The position numbers and the translations under genes were made by a program. From positions 1 to 34,561 of the forward strand of contig JAURYL010000081.1 in the NCBI GenBank assembly GCA_030653935.1: 34,561 nucleotides of DNA, written 5' to 3'. The notes under the pieces were generated by a model that was not told where the DNA came from, ran no database searches, and saw nothing but the letters and a program-made list of their open reading frames with translations. Shown piece by piece: positions 7,363 through 15,657 of the stretch; positions within the stretch are counted from its first letter, which is position 1; every line of letters begins with the position of its first letter. This DNA comes from Pseudomonadota bacterium. Lineage in GTDB: Bacteria > Pseudomonadota > Gammaproteobacteria > Burkholderiales > Thiobacillaceae.

Positions 7363-8616
7363 TCACGCCACTCTCCGGCTCCAGCGCGCCGCGACCCAAG
7401 TGACGCCGACCGCCACCGCCATCAGCGCGAAGGCGACGCCCACCTGGCTCAGCCGTTCCGGCGCGAGCAGCAGGAGCAGACCCAGTTCCAGCATCATCAG
7501 TCCGGAGAGGAGCTTGAGCAGGCGGCCTTCCCGTTCCGTCAGCTTGCGCGCGCCCATGGTGCGGACGAAGGCGAGGACGATCAGCGTCAGCGGCACGATG
7601 TAGATCAAGTTGTAGGCGGCGAGATAGCCGTAGCGCGCGGCGGGGGAGAGGTCGGCCAGGGTGAGCAGGCGGGTGTAGACCATGGGGAAGCCGGCGGTGC
7701 ACAGCAACTCATAGAAGTTGGCGGCGATGGCGAGGAAGGCGGTGGCGGCGAACATGGCCGGCAGGCTGTCGGCATTCAGGATGGCGCGGGCGCGGCGGAA
7801 GATGTCGGGCTTTTTCGAGTCCGGAATCGACAGCGAAAGGCCACGCTCGAACAGGAAGAAATCCTTGACGTTGATTACCCCGACGAACAGCGCCAGGGCG
7901 CCGGCGGCCAGCGTCACCCAGGCGAGGTGGCCGAACAACTGGAAGACGTTGAGCCAGGCCGCCATGAAGGCGAAATACATGAGCCCGGAAACCAGCACAA
8001 AGACGCCGCCGATGGCGAGCATGCGGGCGCGGCTTTTCTGGTGCGCCAGCATCGACAGCAGGAACAGCAGTACGAAGAAGGCGCAGGGGTTGAAGGCATC
8101 CAGCCCGGCCAGCACCAGGGTCAGCACCGGCAGCGACAGGCTGGCGGGATCGAGGGTGCCGATCAGAGGAAGTTCGATGCGCGGCGTGGCTGCTACCGGT
8201 GGGGGCGCCGTCGCGCCGCTTTGCAAACGGGCATAGCAGGCGTCCAGCCGCTGGGCGATGAAGGTGGCCGCGCCTTCGCCCCAACCGACGTGCATTTCGC
8301 CACAGAACAGGAGGGCCGGCACAGACGCCGCCGTTTCGCCCAGTTCATGCGCCATCGCTTGGTAGCGGAGGACGTTCTCGGGATGTTGCGTCAGTTCCTG
8401 GCTATGCAGCCTGAGCCAGGGCCGCGCGTGGGCGATGGCCTCGACCTCGGGGCGCGCGGTGAGGCAATGCGGACAGGTGAGTGACCAGAAGAAATGGAGT
8501 TGCAGTGCGGGCTGGCCGTCGCCGTCGGTTTCCGACCAAGGTGTCGCGGCGTGGCTGGCGAAGGCGTACAGGGCCAGCAGCAGAGGGATGAAGAAGTGGC
8601 GTAACCAGGGGGGCAT
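7363..8616 (-). CDS. Membrane protein with N-terminal thioredoxin fold and CcdA/DsbD-like transmembrane domain
   Basis: A 417-residue protein. Residues 1-23 are a signal or first membrane segment; residues about 35-140 form a periplasmic thioredoxin-like domain with C48-P-H-C51 and a VPALLFCGEMHVG loop. From about 160 there are six or more hydrophobic segments with two cysteine motifs, DAFNPCAFFVLLF and ELLCTAGFPMVY, as in the CcdA/DsbD electron-transfer family that moves reducing power across the inner membrane. It follows the arsenic genes on the same strand, 122 nt after the redox-disulfide gene with a REP element between, so it could be the last gene of that operon. The function is inferred; the exact partner is unknown. 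Confidence 0.75.
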   Translation of the reverse strand: MPPWLRHFFIPLLLALYAFASHAATPWSETDGDGQPALQLHFFWSLTCPHCLTARPEVEAIAHARPWLRLHSQELTQHPENVLRYQAMAHELGETAASVPALLFCGEMHVGWGEGAATFIAQRLDACYARLQSGATAPPPVAATPRIELPLIGTLDPASLSLPVLTLVLAGLDAFNPCAFFVLLFLLSMLAHQKSRARMLAIGGVFVLVSGLMYFAFMAAWLNVFQLFGHLAWVTLAAGALALFVGVINVKDFFLFERGLSLSIPDSKKPDIFRRARAILNADSLPAMFAATAFLAIAANFYELLCTAGFPMVYTRLLTLADLSPAARYGYLAAYNLIYIVPLTLIVLAFVRTMGARKLTEREGRLLKLLSGLMMLELGLLLLLAPERLSQVGVAFALMAVAVGVTWVAARWSRRVA

Positions 8617-8653
8617 GCCTGATTATCCATGTTGTCCATTAGCGATGCAGCCA

Positions 8654-8726
8654 TGTAGCGCCGGCGTCTCGCCGGCTTCGTTTTTCTGATCAGCCCTACG
8701 ATGCCGGCGAGACGCCAGCGCTACAT
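8654..8726. repeat. REP-like palindromic element, copy 3
   Basis: TGTAGCGCCGGCGTCTCGCCGGC arm, spacer with CTGATCAG, then the inverted arm and CTACAT. One arm base differs (GACGCCAGCG). It sits inside the arsenic gene series, between the redox-disulfide gene and the thioredoxin/CcdA-like gene, where it could act as an attenuator or mRNA-stabilising hairpin. Confidence 0.87.
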
Positions 8727-8738
8727 GGACGTGGAGCC

Positions 8739-9011
8739 TCAGCAGCAGCCGCCGCAACAACCGCCGCCGCCCGCGGCCGGGGCCAGCCAGCTGGCGACCT
8801 TGTCGCTGTCGGGCACGCCGCCGGCATGGACGACCTTGCCATCGACGACCACGCCGGGGGTGGTCATGACGCCGTAGCCGAGGATGGCGGCCATGTCGGT
8901 GACTTTTTCCAGCTCGATCTGGATGCCTTTGGCGTCGGCGATGCCGGCGATGAGTTTGGCGGTGGTTTCGCAGTTGGCGCAACCGCTGCCGAGGACTTTC
9001 ACGTTTTTCAT
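8739..9011 (-). CDS. Redox-active disulfide protein (thioredoxin-like) with Cys-rich tail
   Basis: A 90-residue thioredoxin-fold protein of the redox-active disulfide protein 2 type: [21 protein letters not shown] with active pair C11/C14, then [22 protein letters not shown] containing the cis-proline. The C-terminus ends in GGGGCCGGCC, two vicinal cysteine pairs (C85/C86, C89/C90) suited to binding As(III) or another soft metal. Its ATG overlaps the arsM stop by 4 nt, so translation is coupled to arsenic methylation. Inferred role: thiol donor or arsenite carrier for the pathway. Confidence 0.82.
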   Translation of the reverse strand: MKNVKVLGSGCANCETTAKLIAGIADAKGIQIELEKVTDMAAILGYGVMTTPGVVVDGKVVHAGGVPDSDKVASWLAPAAGGGGCCGGCC

Positions 9012-9823
9012 AAGGAATGCTCCAGGGGTTTGACAGCCTCGATATTAGCCGAGGCGATGTAGTTCTCGACGCCGCGTCCTGGTGCCCAGTGCTGGATGTA
9101 TTCGCGACTGGCGTCCTTGGGCGCGATGCGGATGGAGGAAAAGCCGGCGTCCGCGAGCAGGGCTTCCAGCTCCGCGACGCTGGCGGCACCGGCCACGCAG
9201 CCGGTGTAGAGCGCCACTTCCGCTTGCATCTCGGCGGGCAGTTCGGCGGTCAGAACGATGTCGGAAATGGCCAGGCGGCCGCCGGGCTTGAGCACCCGGA
9301 AGGCGTCGCGGAATACCTGTGCCTTGTCCGGCGACAGGTTGATGACGCAGTTGGAGAGGATGACGTCCACGGTGGCGTCGGCGACCGGCAGGTGTTCGAT
9401 CTCGCCGAGGCGGAATTCGACGTTGCCCAGGCCGGCTTTCGCGGCGTTGCCGCGCGCCTTGCTCAGCATGTCCGGGGTCATGTCGACACCAATGACGGTT
9501 CCCGACTCACCGACCTGGCGGGCGGCCAGGAAGCAGTCGAAGCCGGCGCCGCTGCCCAGGTCCAGAACGGTTTCGCCCGGTTTCAGGTCGGCGATGGCTT
9601 GCGGGTTGCCGCAGCCCAGGCCCAGGTTGGCGCCCTCGGGCACGGCGGCCATCTCCTCCGCGCTGTAGCCGATGCCTTTGGAAAGCAGTTCGGCCACGGC
9701 GGCGTCTGAAGGGACGCAGCAGCCGGTGGCGGGGCCGCGGCCATAGGCCTGGTCGGCCCGAGCCACGGCGCCGTAGGTGGCGCGTACTTGCTGGCGGAGG
9801 GTGTCGTGTTCGGTCGCATTCAT
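9008..9823 (-). CDS. arsM: Arsenite S-adenosylmethionine methyltransferase
   Basis: A 271-residue class I methyltransferase that transfers methyl groups from SAM to As(III). The SAM site is [11 protein letters not shown] (about residues 87-97), followed by [11 protein letters not shown]. ArsM cysteines are present: C35/C36 in ATGCCVP, C71 in LGLGCGNP, C159 in LSNCVINL and C209 in YTGCVAGA; the last two are the usual As(III) ligands. A GAGG lies about eight bases before the ATG. It lies 10 nt after the Cys-tailed small gene and overlaps the redox-disulfide gene, placing it in the middle of a long arsenic operon. Length is typical. Confidence 0.93.
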   Translation of the reverse strand: MNATEHDTLRQQVRATYGAVARADQAYGRGPATGCCVPSDAAVAELLSKGIGYSAEEMAAVPEGANLGLGCGNPQAIADLKPGETVLDLGSGAGFDCFLAARQVGESGTVIGVDMTPDMLSKARGNAAKAGLGNVEFRLGEIEHLPVADATVDVILSNCVINLSPDKAQVFRDAFRVLKPGGRLAISDIVLTAELPAEMQAEVALYTGCVAGAASVAELEALLADAGFSSIRIAPKDASREYIQHWAPGRGVENYIASANIEAVKPLEHSL

Positions 9824-9833
9824 GGCATGCGCC

Positions 9834-10163
9834 TCAGCAGCAAGACTGGCCGGACTTGGTGGGCGCGCAGCAGGCGCCGCCCGTCTCCATCACGGCAATG
9901 TTGGCGAAGGGGTCGGGCTTGATGGCGGGCTTGGCTGGCGCCATGCATTCGGCGTAGGCGGCGTCGAACTGGGCGTCCAGGGCTTGTGCCGCTTCATCGC
10001 GGATGTGGCGGGCGATCTCGATCACCGCGTCGATCTGTTCCTTGGCCACGCCGTAGCCCCTGAGCTTGTCCACCTGGCACAGGCCCTGTTTGGGATGGTT
10101 GGAGGCGATGTTGGCGGCAAGGGCCACCAGGGCGACGATGGAGGGATGGAGTTCGGCACTCAT
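9834..10163 (-). CDS. Small helical protein with Cys-rich C-terminus, arsenic operon
   Basis: A 109-residue protein I cannot place with certainty. Residues 1-70 look helical ([22 protein letters not shown], then [34 protein letters not shown]), loosely recalling AhpD/carboxymuconolactone decarboxylase-like bundles, with single cysteines C29 and C73. The tail [15 protein letters not shown] carries two vicinal cysteine pairs (C98/C99, C108/C109). Its ATG shares one base with the arsP stop (TGATG), so it is translated from the ars transcript. An As(III)-binding chaperone or sensor role is inferred only from the tail and the context. Confidence 0.7.
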   Translation of the reverse strand: MSAELHPSIVALVALAANIASNHPKQGLCQVDKLRGYGVAKEQIDAVIEIARHIRDEAAQALDAQFDAAYAECMAPAKPAIKPDPFANIAVMETGGACCAPTKSGQSCC

Positions 10164-11125
10164 CAATAGAGGCTCCTCAAACTGTTGAACAAGACACCCA
10201 CCGCCACGAAGGCCAGGGCGAGATAACCGGCGAGGATGCCCAGCAGCGGCCATTTGGCTACCTTGCGCAGGATCAGCATCTCCGGCAAAGACAGGGTGAT
10301 GACCGCCATCATGAAGGCCAGTACGGTGCCCAGGGGCACGCCCTTGCCCAGCAATGCCTCGGCCACGGGGATGATGCCCACGGCATCGGAATACATGGGA
10401 ATGCCCGCCAGCACCGCCACCACCACCGACGATACGGAGCCATCGCCGGCGATCCGGGCGACGAAGTCCGCCGGGACGTAGCCGTGGATCAGGGCGCCGA
10501 TGCCGACGCCGATGAACACGTACTTCCAGATGCGGCCCACGATCTGGCGGACTTCGTTCCAGGCATAGGCGTGGCGCGCCTTGGGGGACGTGTCCGGGGC
10601 CGCCATTTGCGCCTCGCCCATGCGGATTTGCCAGACATAGGCCTCCACCCAGCGTTCCAGCCTGAAGGCCTGAAGCACATAGCCGCCCACGAAGGCGATG
10701 GTCAGGCCCGTTAACACATAGATCAGGGTCATCTGCCAGCCGATCACCCCCACCAGCACCACCACCGCCACCTGGTTCACCATGGGGCTGGCGATGAGGA
10801 AGGACAGCGTGACCCCCAGGGGGATGCCCGCCTCCACGAAGCCGATGAACAGGGGGATGGAGGAGCAGGAGCAGAAGGGCGTCACCGCCCCCAGGCCCAC
10901 GGCCATGAGCCGGGCACCCGGGCCGGAGCGCCCCTTCATCATGGCCCGCACCCGTTCCGGTGTGAGCAAGGCCCGCAGCCAACCCATGAGGTAGATCACC
11001 GCGGTGAGCAGCACCAGAATCTTGGCCACGTCCATGATGAAGAAATGCAGGGCCGCGCCCGTGGGGGAGGCGGGCGCAAGCCCCAGAAGATCGAAGGCGA
11101 CGAACGTGCCGATGGCGTCAAACAC
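10163..11125 (-). CDS. arsP: ArsP-type organoarsenical efflux permease (DUF318)
   Basis: A 320-residue inner-membrane permease with about eight hydrophobic segments. The VTPFCSCSSIPLFIGF motif with its conserved cysteines and the GIPMYSDAVGIIPVAEALL segment are typical of the DUF318/ArsP family, which exports trivalent organoarsenicals such as methylarsenite. That fits the arsM gene two positions downstream. The GTG at 11125 is chosen because it overlaps the acr3 stop by 8 nt and homology begins about there; an in-frame ATG at 11161 would overlap more deeply. It ends in a TGATG overlap with the small Cys-tailed gene. Confidence 0.87.
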   Translation of the reverse strand: MFDAIGTFVAFDLLGLAPASPTGAALHFFIMDVAKILVLLTAVIYLMGWLRALLTPERVRAMMKGRSGPGARLMAVGLGAVTPFCSCSSIPLFIGFVEAGIPLGVTLSFLIASPMVNQVAVVVLVGVIGWQMTLIYVLTGLTIAFVGGYVLQAFRLERWVEAYVWQIRMGEAQMAAPDTSPKARHAYAWNEVRQIVGRIWKYVFIGVGIGALIHGYVPADFVARIAGDGSVSSVVVAVLAGIPMYSDAVGIIPVAEALLGKGVPLGTVLAFMMAVITLSLPEMLILRKVAKWPLLGILAGYLALAFVAVGVLFNSLRSLY

Positions 11126-12197
11126 GGGCCGCCCCCCGCTCGTACCAGGGCTTGCTGGCATTGACGACTTTCACCACCAGCAACATCACCGGCACTTCGA
11201 TTAGCACGCCGACCACGGTGGCCAGCGCCGCGCCGGATTCGAAGCCGAACAGCGCGATGGCCGCCGCCACCGCCAGTTCGAAGAAATTGGAGGCGCCGAT
11301 CAAGGCCGACGGGCAGGCGACGCTGTGTTTTTCGCCGACCTTGCGGTTGAGCCAGTAGGCCAAGGACGAGTTGAACAACACCTGGATCAGGATCGGCACC
11401 GCCAGCAGGGCGATGATCAGCGGCGCTTTCAGAATGGCCTCGCCCTGGAAGGCGAACAGCAGCACTAGCGTGGCGAGCAGGGCGATGATGGAAGCGTGGC
11501 CGAGCGTGGCCAGGGTGGCGTCGAACTTCGCCTGGCCCTGTTGCAGCAGCACTTTCCGCCAGGCTTGCGCCAGGATCACCGGGATGACGATGTACAGCAG
11601 CACCGAGATGAACAGGGTGTCCCACGGCACGACGATGGCCGACAGGCCGAGCAACAGGCCGACGATGGGGGCGAAGGCGAAGATCATGATGGTGTCGTTG
11701 AGCGCCACTTGCGACAGGGTGAAAAGCGGGTCGCCGCCGGTCAGCCGGCTCCAGACGAACACCATCGCCGTACACGGCGCGGCGGCCAGCAGGATCAGGC
11801 CGGCGACGTAGCTGTCGAGTTGTTCCGCCGGCAGATAGGGCGCGAACAGATGGCGGATGAACAGCCAGGCCAGTAGCGCCATCGAGAACGGTTTCACCGC
11901 CCAGTTGATGAACAGGGTGACGCCGATGCCGCGCCAGTGTGACTTCACCTGATGCAGCGCCGAGAAGTCGATCTTCATCAACATCGGGATGATCATCACC
12001 CAGATCAGCAGGCCGACCGGCAGATTCACCTGGGCGACTTCCATGTGTCCCAGCGCCTGGAACGGCGCCGGGAAAAGCTGGCCCGCGAGAATGCCGACGA
12101 CGATGCACAGCGCCACCCAGAGGGTAAGCCAGCGCTCGAACAGGCTCATGGATACGCCGGCCGCGCGCTTGGCCGTGGTTTCACATTGGGCGGACAT
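11118..12197 (-). CDS. acr3: ACR3-family arsenite efflux transporter
   Basis: A 359-residue carrier with about ten hydrophobic segments. ACR3 exports As(III) using the proton motive force. The family landmarks are LFERWLTLWVALCIVVGI at the start, LPVGLLIWVMIIPMLMKIDF, the essential cysteine C142 in AAAPCTAMVFVWS, and GASNFFELAVAAAIALFG near the end. It starts 2 nt after the arsC stop and overlaps the arsP start by 8 nt. The N-terminal 17 residues before MSLFERW are an extension that may not be translated (ATG at 12149 also possible). Confidence 0.94.
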   Translation of the reverse strand: MSAQCETTAKRAAGVSMSLFERWLTLWVALCIVVGILAGQLFPAPFQALGHMEVAQVNLPVGLLIWVMIIPMLMKIDFSALHQVKSHWRGIGVTLFINWAVKPFSMALLAWLFIRHLFAPYLPAEQLDSYVAGLILLAAAPCTAMVFVWSRLTGGDPLFTLSQVALNDTIMIFAFAPIVGLLLGLSAIVVPWDTLFISVLLYIVIPVILAQAWRKVLLQQGQAKFDATLATLGHASIIALLATLVLLFAFQGEAILKAPLIIALLAVPILIQVLFNSSLAYWLNRKVGEKHSVACPSALIGASNFFELAVAAAIALFGFESGAALATVVGVLIEVPVMLLVVKVVNASKPWYERGAARV

Positions 12198-12199
12198 GG

Positions 12200-12607
12200 T
12201 CAGAGGCCGAAATGCTCGCGCACCGCTGCTACCAGCCGGGTGCGGATGTCATCGCGGACGGCGATGAAGCTTTCCAGCGGCTCGCCGTGCGGGTCGTGGA
12301 AGGGCAGGTGGATGGATTTCACCGGGCGGGGAAAGATCGGGCAGGTTTCTTTCGCGTTGTCGCAGACGGTGACGACCAGATCGATGGACTCGTTCATTAC
12401 CGCGTCCACATCTTTCGGATAGAGGCCGTCGGCGGGCAGGCCGGCGTCCTTGAGCGCGGCGATGGCGCCGTCGGCCACTTTGGGCTGGGGTTTGGTGCCG
12501 GCGGACAGCGCCCGCACTTTCCCGGCCAGTTCGTGATTGAGCAGCACTTCGGCCATCTGGGAACGGCAGGAGTTGCCGGTGCAAAGAACGAGAACGGTAG
12601 CGGTCAT
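12200..12607 (-). CDS. arsC: Arsenate reductase, low-molecular-weight phosphatase type
   Basis: A 135-residue reductase turning As(V) into As(III). The phosphatase loop is C9-T-G-N-S-C14-R-S, and the resolving cysteines are C82 and C89 in VVTVCDNAKETCPIFP, the spacing of the thioredoxin-dependent Staphylococcus aureus pI258 ArsC. FHDPHGEP near residue 105 provides the catalytic Asp. It lies between arsR (36 nt upstream) and acr3 (2 nt downstream), so product and exporter are made together. Confidence 0.94.
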   Translation of the reverse strand: MTATVLVLCTGNSCRSQMAEVLLNHELAGKVRALSAGTKPQPKVADGAIAALKDAGLPADGLYPKDVDAVMNESIDLVVTVCDNAKETCPIFPRPVKSIHLPFHDPHGEPLESFIAVRDDIRTRLVAAVREHFGL

Positions 12608-12643
12608 GAGGTTTCCTTTTTGTAGGGTGGAGTGGCGTAGGCG

Positions 12644-12958
12644 TCAGGCGCATGGCGCGCAGGTTTGCGATTCTGTGGTTGGCAACGGCGGCATGCCATC
12701 CTTCATGTGCAGCAACACCCGGAACGCCCAGGCCGGTAGATCGGGATGAATGCGGTAATGCATCCAAACCCCGTCACGCCGCGCCAGCACCAGGCCGGCT
12801 TCGCGCAGCACCGCGAGATGGCGCGACACCTTGGGCTGCGAGGCATCCAGCACGCCATGCATCTCGCACACGCAACGCTCGTCGGTGTCGAGCAGCAGGG
12901 CCAGGATGCGGCGCCGGATGGGGTCGCCGAGCGCGTCGAAGAATATTTGTTGGTCCAT
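12644..12958 (-). CDS. arsR: ArsR-family arsenic-responsive repressor
   Basis: A 104-residue winged-helix repressor. It has the ALGDPIRRRILALLL helix, the As(III)-sensing ERCVCEMHGVL motif with C29 and C31, and the recognition helix SQPKVSRHLAVLREAGLV. The C-terminus ends TCAPCA (C100, C103), which may add metalloid ligands. Loss of DNA binding on As(III) binding would induce the operon it heads. The ATG at 12958 begins the conserved MDQQIFFDALGDP; the frame is open further upstream. Confidence 0.93.
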   Translation of the reverse strand: MDQQIFFDALGDPIRRRILALLLDTDERCVCEMHGVLDASQPKVSRHLAVLREAGLVLARRDGVWMHYRIHPDLPAWAFRVLLHMKDGMPPLPTTESQTCAPCA

Positions 12959-13040
12959 ATTTATATCTTGTTGCGTGAGCAGTATATGAAGCGACATCGC
13001 GGACTATACATCCGTCACGGCGTATATGTGAAGCTTGTTT
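12957..13040 (-). promoter_or_regulatory. Candidate arsR promoter/operator region
   Basis: The AT-rich leader of arsR contains the inverted repeat ATATTTATAT at 12957-12966, touching the start codon, and further ATATA-like words on the minus strand (CATATACT, GTATAG, CATATACG). TATACT is a plausible -10. ArsR proteins usually bind AT-rich dyads at their own promoter, so autoregulation is likely, but the exact operator is not defined here. Confidence 0.4.
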
Positions 13041-13121
13041 TGAAAGTGGCGACAGCCCGGCATTCGGGCAAAGGCTGCTTGCGTGGGCTGGTGATATGCG
13101 CGAAAGCTGATGGGAACGTGG

Positions 13122-13223
13122 CTTCCCCCTTTATCAAAGGGGGATTGAGGGGGATTTCTCCACGGGGTGTACCTGTGCGAGCGTCCGAAAATTCCCCCCG
13201 CCCCCCTTTGGGAAAGGGGGGAG
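13122..13223. repeat. Pair of inverted C/G-tract repeats
   Basis: Two units face each other: CCCCCTTTATCAAAGGGGG followed by ATTGAGGGGGATTT (13124-13157), and AATTCCCCCCGCCCCCC followed by TTTGGGAAAGGGGGG (13187-13223). Each contains its own CCCCC...GGGGG hairpin and the pair can form a larger stem. A related unit forms the end of dat at 5206-5243. They occupy the stretch between arsR and the convergent-side end of the DUF255 gene; no gene is seen in 13041-13225. Confidence 0.7.
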
Positions 13224-13225
13224 TG

Positions 13226-15013
13226 CTACTGCGCCGGCGCGAACCGCGCGCGCAACACCGCGAGGATGCCGGGGTGGCTGAGCGGGTCGGCCAGCGCGCT
13301 GCGGGTGGCGTGGGCGAGGGCGCGATTCAGGGCCTCGGGCGGGGCTGTGCCGGGTCGGTTCAGGCTAACGCGGATCAGGGTGGCGCTGGGCGAGGGGGTG
13401 GCTTCGTCGGGCAGGGCGGCGTGGCTGGCGGCGGTGGCGAGCAGGGGGTGGGTTTCGCGGCGCCAACCTTCCGGCGTAAAGAACCGATCCCAGGCCTGGC
13501 GCAGCAGTGTGTCGGCCAACACGCGGCTGCCGGCATCGTCGAAGGCGCCGGCATGGTCGAGCAGGCCTTGCGCGAGATAGGCGTAATCGTCCAGTTCGGC
13601 ATCGGCGAACACGTTCTTGCCGACGCGGCTTTTCAGCAGTTGGCCGTTGCGCAGCAGCCCGGCATCGATGAAATCGCGCAACCGCCGCGCCGCCTGTTCG
13701 TATTTCGGTACGCCGCGCCCGGCCAGGCTGAATGCCGAGAGGGCGAGGCCGTTGAGGCCGGCGTTGAGCTTGCCGTCGCGCGGCAGGTCGCGCATCCGCC
13801 CGGCGGCTTTCAGGCGCGCATGAGCGGCGGCGAGCAGGGGGCGCTCGGCGGCGCTGGGCGGCACTTGTTCCATCGGCAGATCGCCGAGATCGAAGTGGCT
13901 GCCGGTGCCCCACACCCGCCGCACCAGGCGGACTTGCTCGGGCGTGAGCCGCTTGCGCAGTTCTGCCGGGCGCCAGAGATAAGCGCCGCCTTCGCGCCCC
14001 TGGCTGTCGAGCGCGGAGGCGCTGGTACGGAATCCACCTTCGCGGGTGCCCAGCACTTCGAGCAGGAAATCCAGCGTTTCATGGGCGTGGTCGCGATAGT
14101 CCGGCCGTTTCAGCACCTCCGCCGCGCGCGCGTAGAGCAGGGCCAGTTGCGCGTTGTCGTAGAGCATTTTCTCGAAGTGCGGGGTGTGCCAGTCCGGGTC
14201 CGTGGTGTAGCGGAAGAAGCCGCCGTTGACCGGGTCATGCAGGCCGAGGCGCGCCATGTTGTCCAGGGTCAGCAGCAGGAATTCACGCAGGCGCGGTTCC
14301 GGCGAGCGTGCCTGAAGATCGAGCAGGGCGCGCAGTTTCGCCACGTTGGGGAACTTGCTCACCGCGCCGAAGCCACCCAGCAGCGCGTCGGCCTCGTTCA
14401 AGGCGGCTTCCAGAAAGCGGCGTTCCAGCATGGCAAGATCCCGCGCGTCGGCGGCTATTGGGTTGGCCGCGATGTCCCGGGCTGGCGTCGCGGCCTGGGC
14501 AGCGGCGCGGACGCCGACGCTGTCCACGCGCCAGTGGTGGTCCAGTTTTTCGGATACGGTCTTGAACTTGTCGGGCGGCTGATAGAGCACGGCATAGAAG
14601 GGGTAACCCTCGGGCGTGACGAAGACGTTGACCGGCCAGCCGGCGACCCCGTGGAGCTGGCGGGTGAATGCCAGCAAATCGGCATCGAGCGCGAGGTTGA
14701 GCTCGCGATCCACTTTCACCGGGATGAAGCGGCTGTTGAGCAAAGCGGCGATGGCAGGGTCGCTGAAACTTTCCCGCTGCATCACATGGCACCAGTGGCA
14801 GGCGAAGTAGCCCACGGAAACCAGCAGCGGTTTGTTCTCGCGTTTCGCCCGCGCCAGGGTCTCGGCGTTCCACTCCTGCCAGACTACCGGGTCTTTGCCG
14901 TGCAGGGCGAGATAGGGCGAGGGGTGGCCGGCGAGCTGGTTGACCAGGGGGGATTCCCCGGCGTGCGCGAGGGAAAGGCCGAACAGAAACAGGGTGAAGA
15001 GTTTGTTGAGCAT
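13226..15013 (-). CDS. DUF255 thioredoxin-domain protein (YyaL/SPATA20-like), exported
   Basis: A 595-residue protein. Residues 1-18 form a signal peptide (MLNKLFTLFLFGLSLAHA). Residues about 22-180 are the DUF255 thioredoxin-like domain: HPSPYLALHGKDPVVWQEW, then C72-H-W-C75 in GYFACHWCHVM and GWPVNVFVTPEGYPF. The remainder is an alpha-helical, six-hairpin glycosidase-like region (GGFFRYTTDPDWHTPHFEKMLYDNAQLA). Most relatives are cytoplasmic and about 700 residues; this one is shorter and appears to be exported. Their reaction is not established. ATG 15013 has AGGTG five bases upstream. Confidence 0.85.
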   Translation of the reverse strand: MLNKLFTLFLFGLSLAHAGESPLVNQLAGHPSPYLALHGKDPVVWQEWNAETLARAKRENKPLLVSVGYFACHWCHVMQRESFSDPAIAALLNSRFIPVKVDRELNLALDADLLAFTRQLHGVAGWPVNVFVTPEGYPFYAVLYQPPDKFKTVSEKLDHHWRVDSVGVRAAAQAATPARDIAANPIAADARDLAMLERRFLEAALNEADALLGGFGAVSKFPNVAKLRALLDLQARSPEPRLREFLLLTLDNMARLGLHDPVNGGFFRYTTDPDWHTPHFEKMLYDNAQLALLYARAAEVLKRPDYRDHAHETLDFLLEVLGTREGGFRTSASALDSQGREGGAYLWRPAELRKRLTPEQVRLVRRVWGTGSHFDLGDLPMEQVPPSAAERPLLAAAHARLKAAGRMRDLPRDGKLNAGLNGLALSAFSLAGRGVPKYEQAARRLRDFIDAGLLRNGQLLKSRVGKNVFADAELDDYAYLAQGLLDHAGAFDDAGSRVLADTLLRQAWDRFFTPEGWRRETHPLLATAASHAALPDEATPSPSATLIRVSLNRPGTAPPEALNRALAHATRSALADPLSHPGILAVLRARFAPAQ

Positions 15014-15024
15014 GTTCACCTCGG

Positions 15025-15082
15025 GTAGCACCGGCTACCCGCCGGCGTCTTGTAAAACAGCCGGCTGGAAGCCGGCGCTACA
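15025..15082. repeat. REP-like palindromic element, copy 4
   Basis: GTAGCACCGGC head with a variant left arm (CTACCCGCCGGCG), a TCTTGTAAAACA spacer and the GCCGGCTGGAAGCCGGC arm. It lies between the protease gene and the start of the DUF255 gene; its left end is 11 nt from that gene's start codon, next to its ribosome binding site. Confidence 0.83.
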
Positions 15083-15092
15083 GGGGAGAGCC

Positions 15093-15587
15093 TCAGTGCG
15101 CCCGCAGCGTCATCTCCCCGGCGCGGATGGCGATGTCGAATCGAGAGAGAAAACTCATGCCCAGAAGGACTTCCTCGGCCCCCTTGCTGGCGATGAGGGT
15201 GCCGGATACATCGCGCGCCTCCAGGCCGCCCAGCGAAACGCTGTCGAGGCGGGTGGCATAGGCGAGGGTGAGGCCACTGGCAGTTTGCGCCTGGAACGCC
15301 TTGCCGGCGCGCAGGCCCATGGCCTTGGCCAGTTCCAGGGGAATGGCGACCTGGGTGGCGCCGGTGTCGACCAGGAAATCGACCGCATGGCCGTTGATGC
15401 GGCCGGGCGCGCGGTAATGACCGTCGCGACCGCGTTGCAGCACGATTTCGGCGCGCGGACTCGTCACCTCGGCGAGGCGGGCATTGGGATTTTCCCGGCG
15501 CTCCAGCGCGCCGCCCATCACCCACCAGATCAGGCCGGCCAGCAACAGCCAGCCGGCGATCATCATCAAGAGGCCGGTGCGGCGCAT
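15093..15587 (-). CDS. Retropepsin-like aspartic protease, membrane-anchored
   Basis: A 164-residue protein with one N-terminal membrane segment (about residues 5-25) and a pepsin-like half domain. The catalytic motif is FLVD74TGATQVAIP, followed by the hydrophobic-hydrophobic-Gly flap region and the LLGMSFLSRFDIAI sequence near the end, as in the TIGR02281 clan AA proteases of proteobacteria. It probably works in the periplasm as a homodimer; the substrate is unknown. It is on the same strand as the DUF255 gene, with a REP element on each side. Confidence 0.85.
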   Translation of the reverse strand: MRRTGLLMMIAGWLLLAGLIWWVMGGALERRENPNARLAEVTSPRAEIVLQRGRDGHYRAPGRINGHAVDFLVDTGATQVAIPLELAKAMGLRAGKAFQAQTASGLTLAYATRLDSVSLGGLEARDVSGTLIASKGAEEVLLGMSFLSRFDIAIRAGEMTLRAH

Positions 15588-15590
15588 TTG

Positions 15591-15649
15591 TGTAGCGCCG
15601 GCTTCCAGCCGGCTTTGTTAAAGACGCCGGCAAGGATGCCGGCGCTACA
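15591..15649. repeat. REP-like palindromic element, copy 5 (inverted orientation)
   Basis: TGTAGCGCCGGCTTCCAGCC arm first, then TTTGTTAAAGA, then the GCCGGCAAGGATGCCGGC arm and GCTACA. It is the reverse complement arrangement of copies 2 and 7 and lies between dut and the protease gene. Confidence 0.87.
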
Positions 15650-15657
15650 GTGGCTGT

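Noticed and set aside
7213-8484. A 423-codon plus-strand frame rich in Gln, Glu and Gly
   Set aside because: It is antisense to the thioredoxin/CcdA-like gene; its composition mirrors that of the opposite strand and no fold is suggested.
13041-13225. A possible small gene between arsR and the DUF255 gene
   Set aside because: The stretch consists largely of C/G-tract repeats and no reading frame with a ribosome binding site was found.
12746-15028. A 760-codon open frame on the plus strand
   Set aside because: It lies antisense to the arsR start and the whole DUF255 gene, shows no domain, and is the usual open antisense frame of GC-rich DNA.
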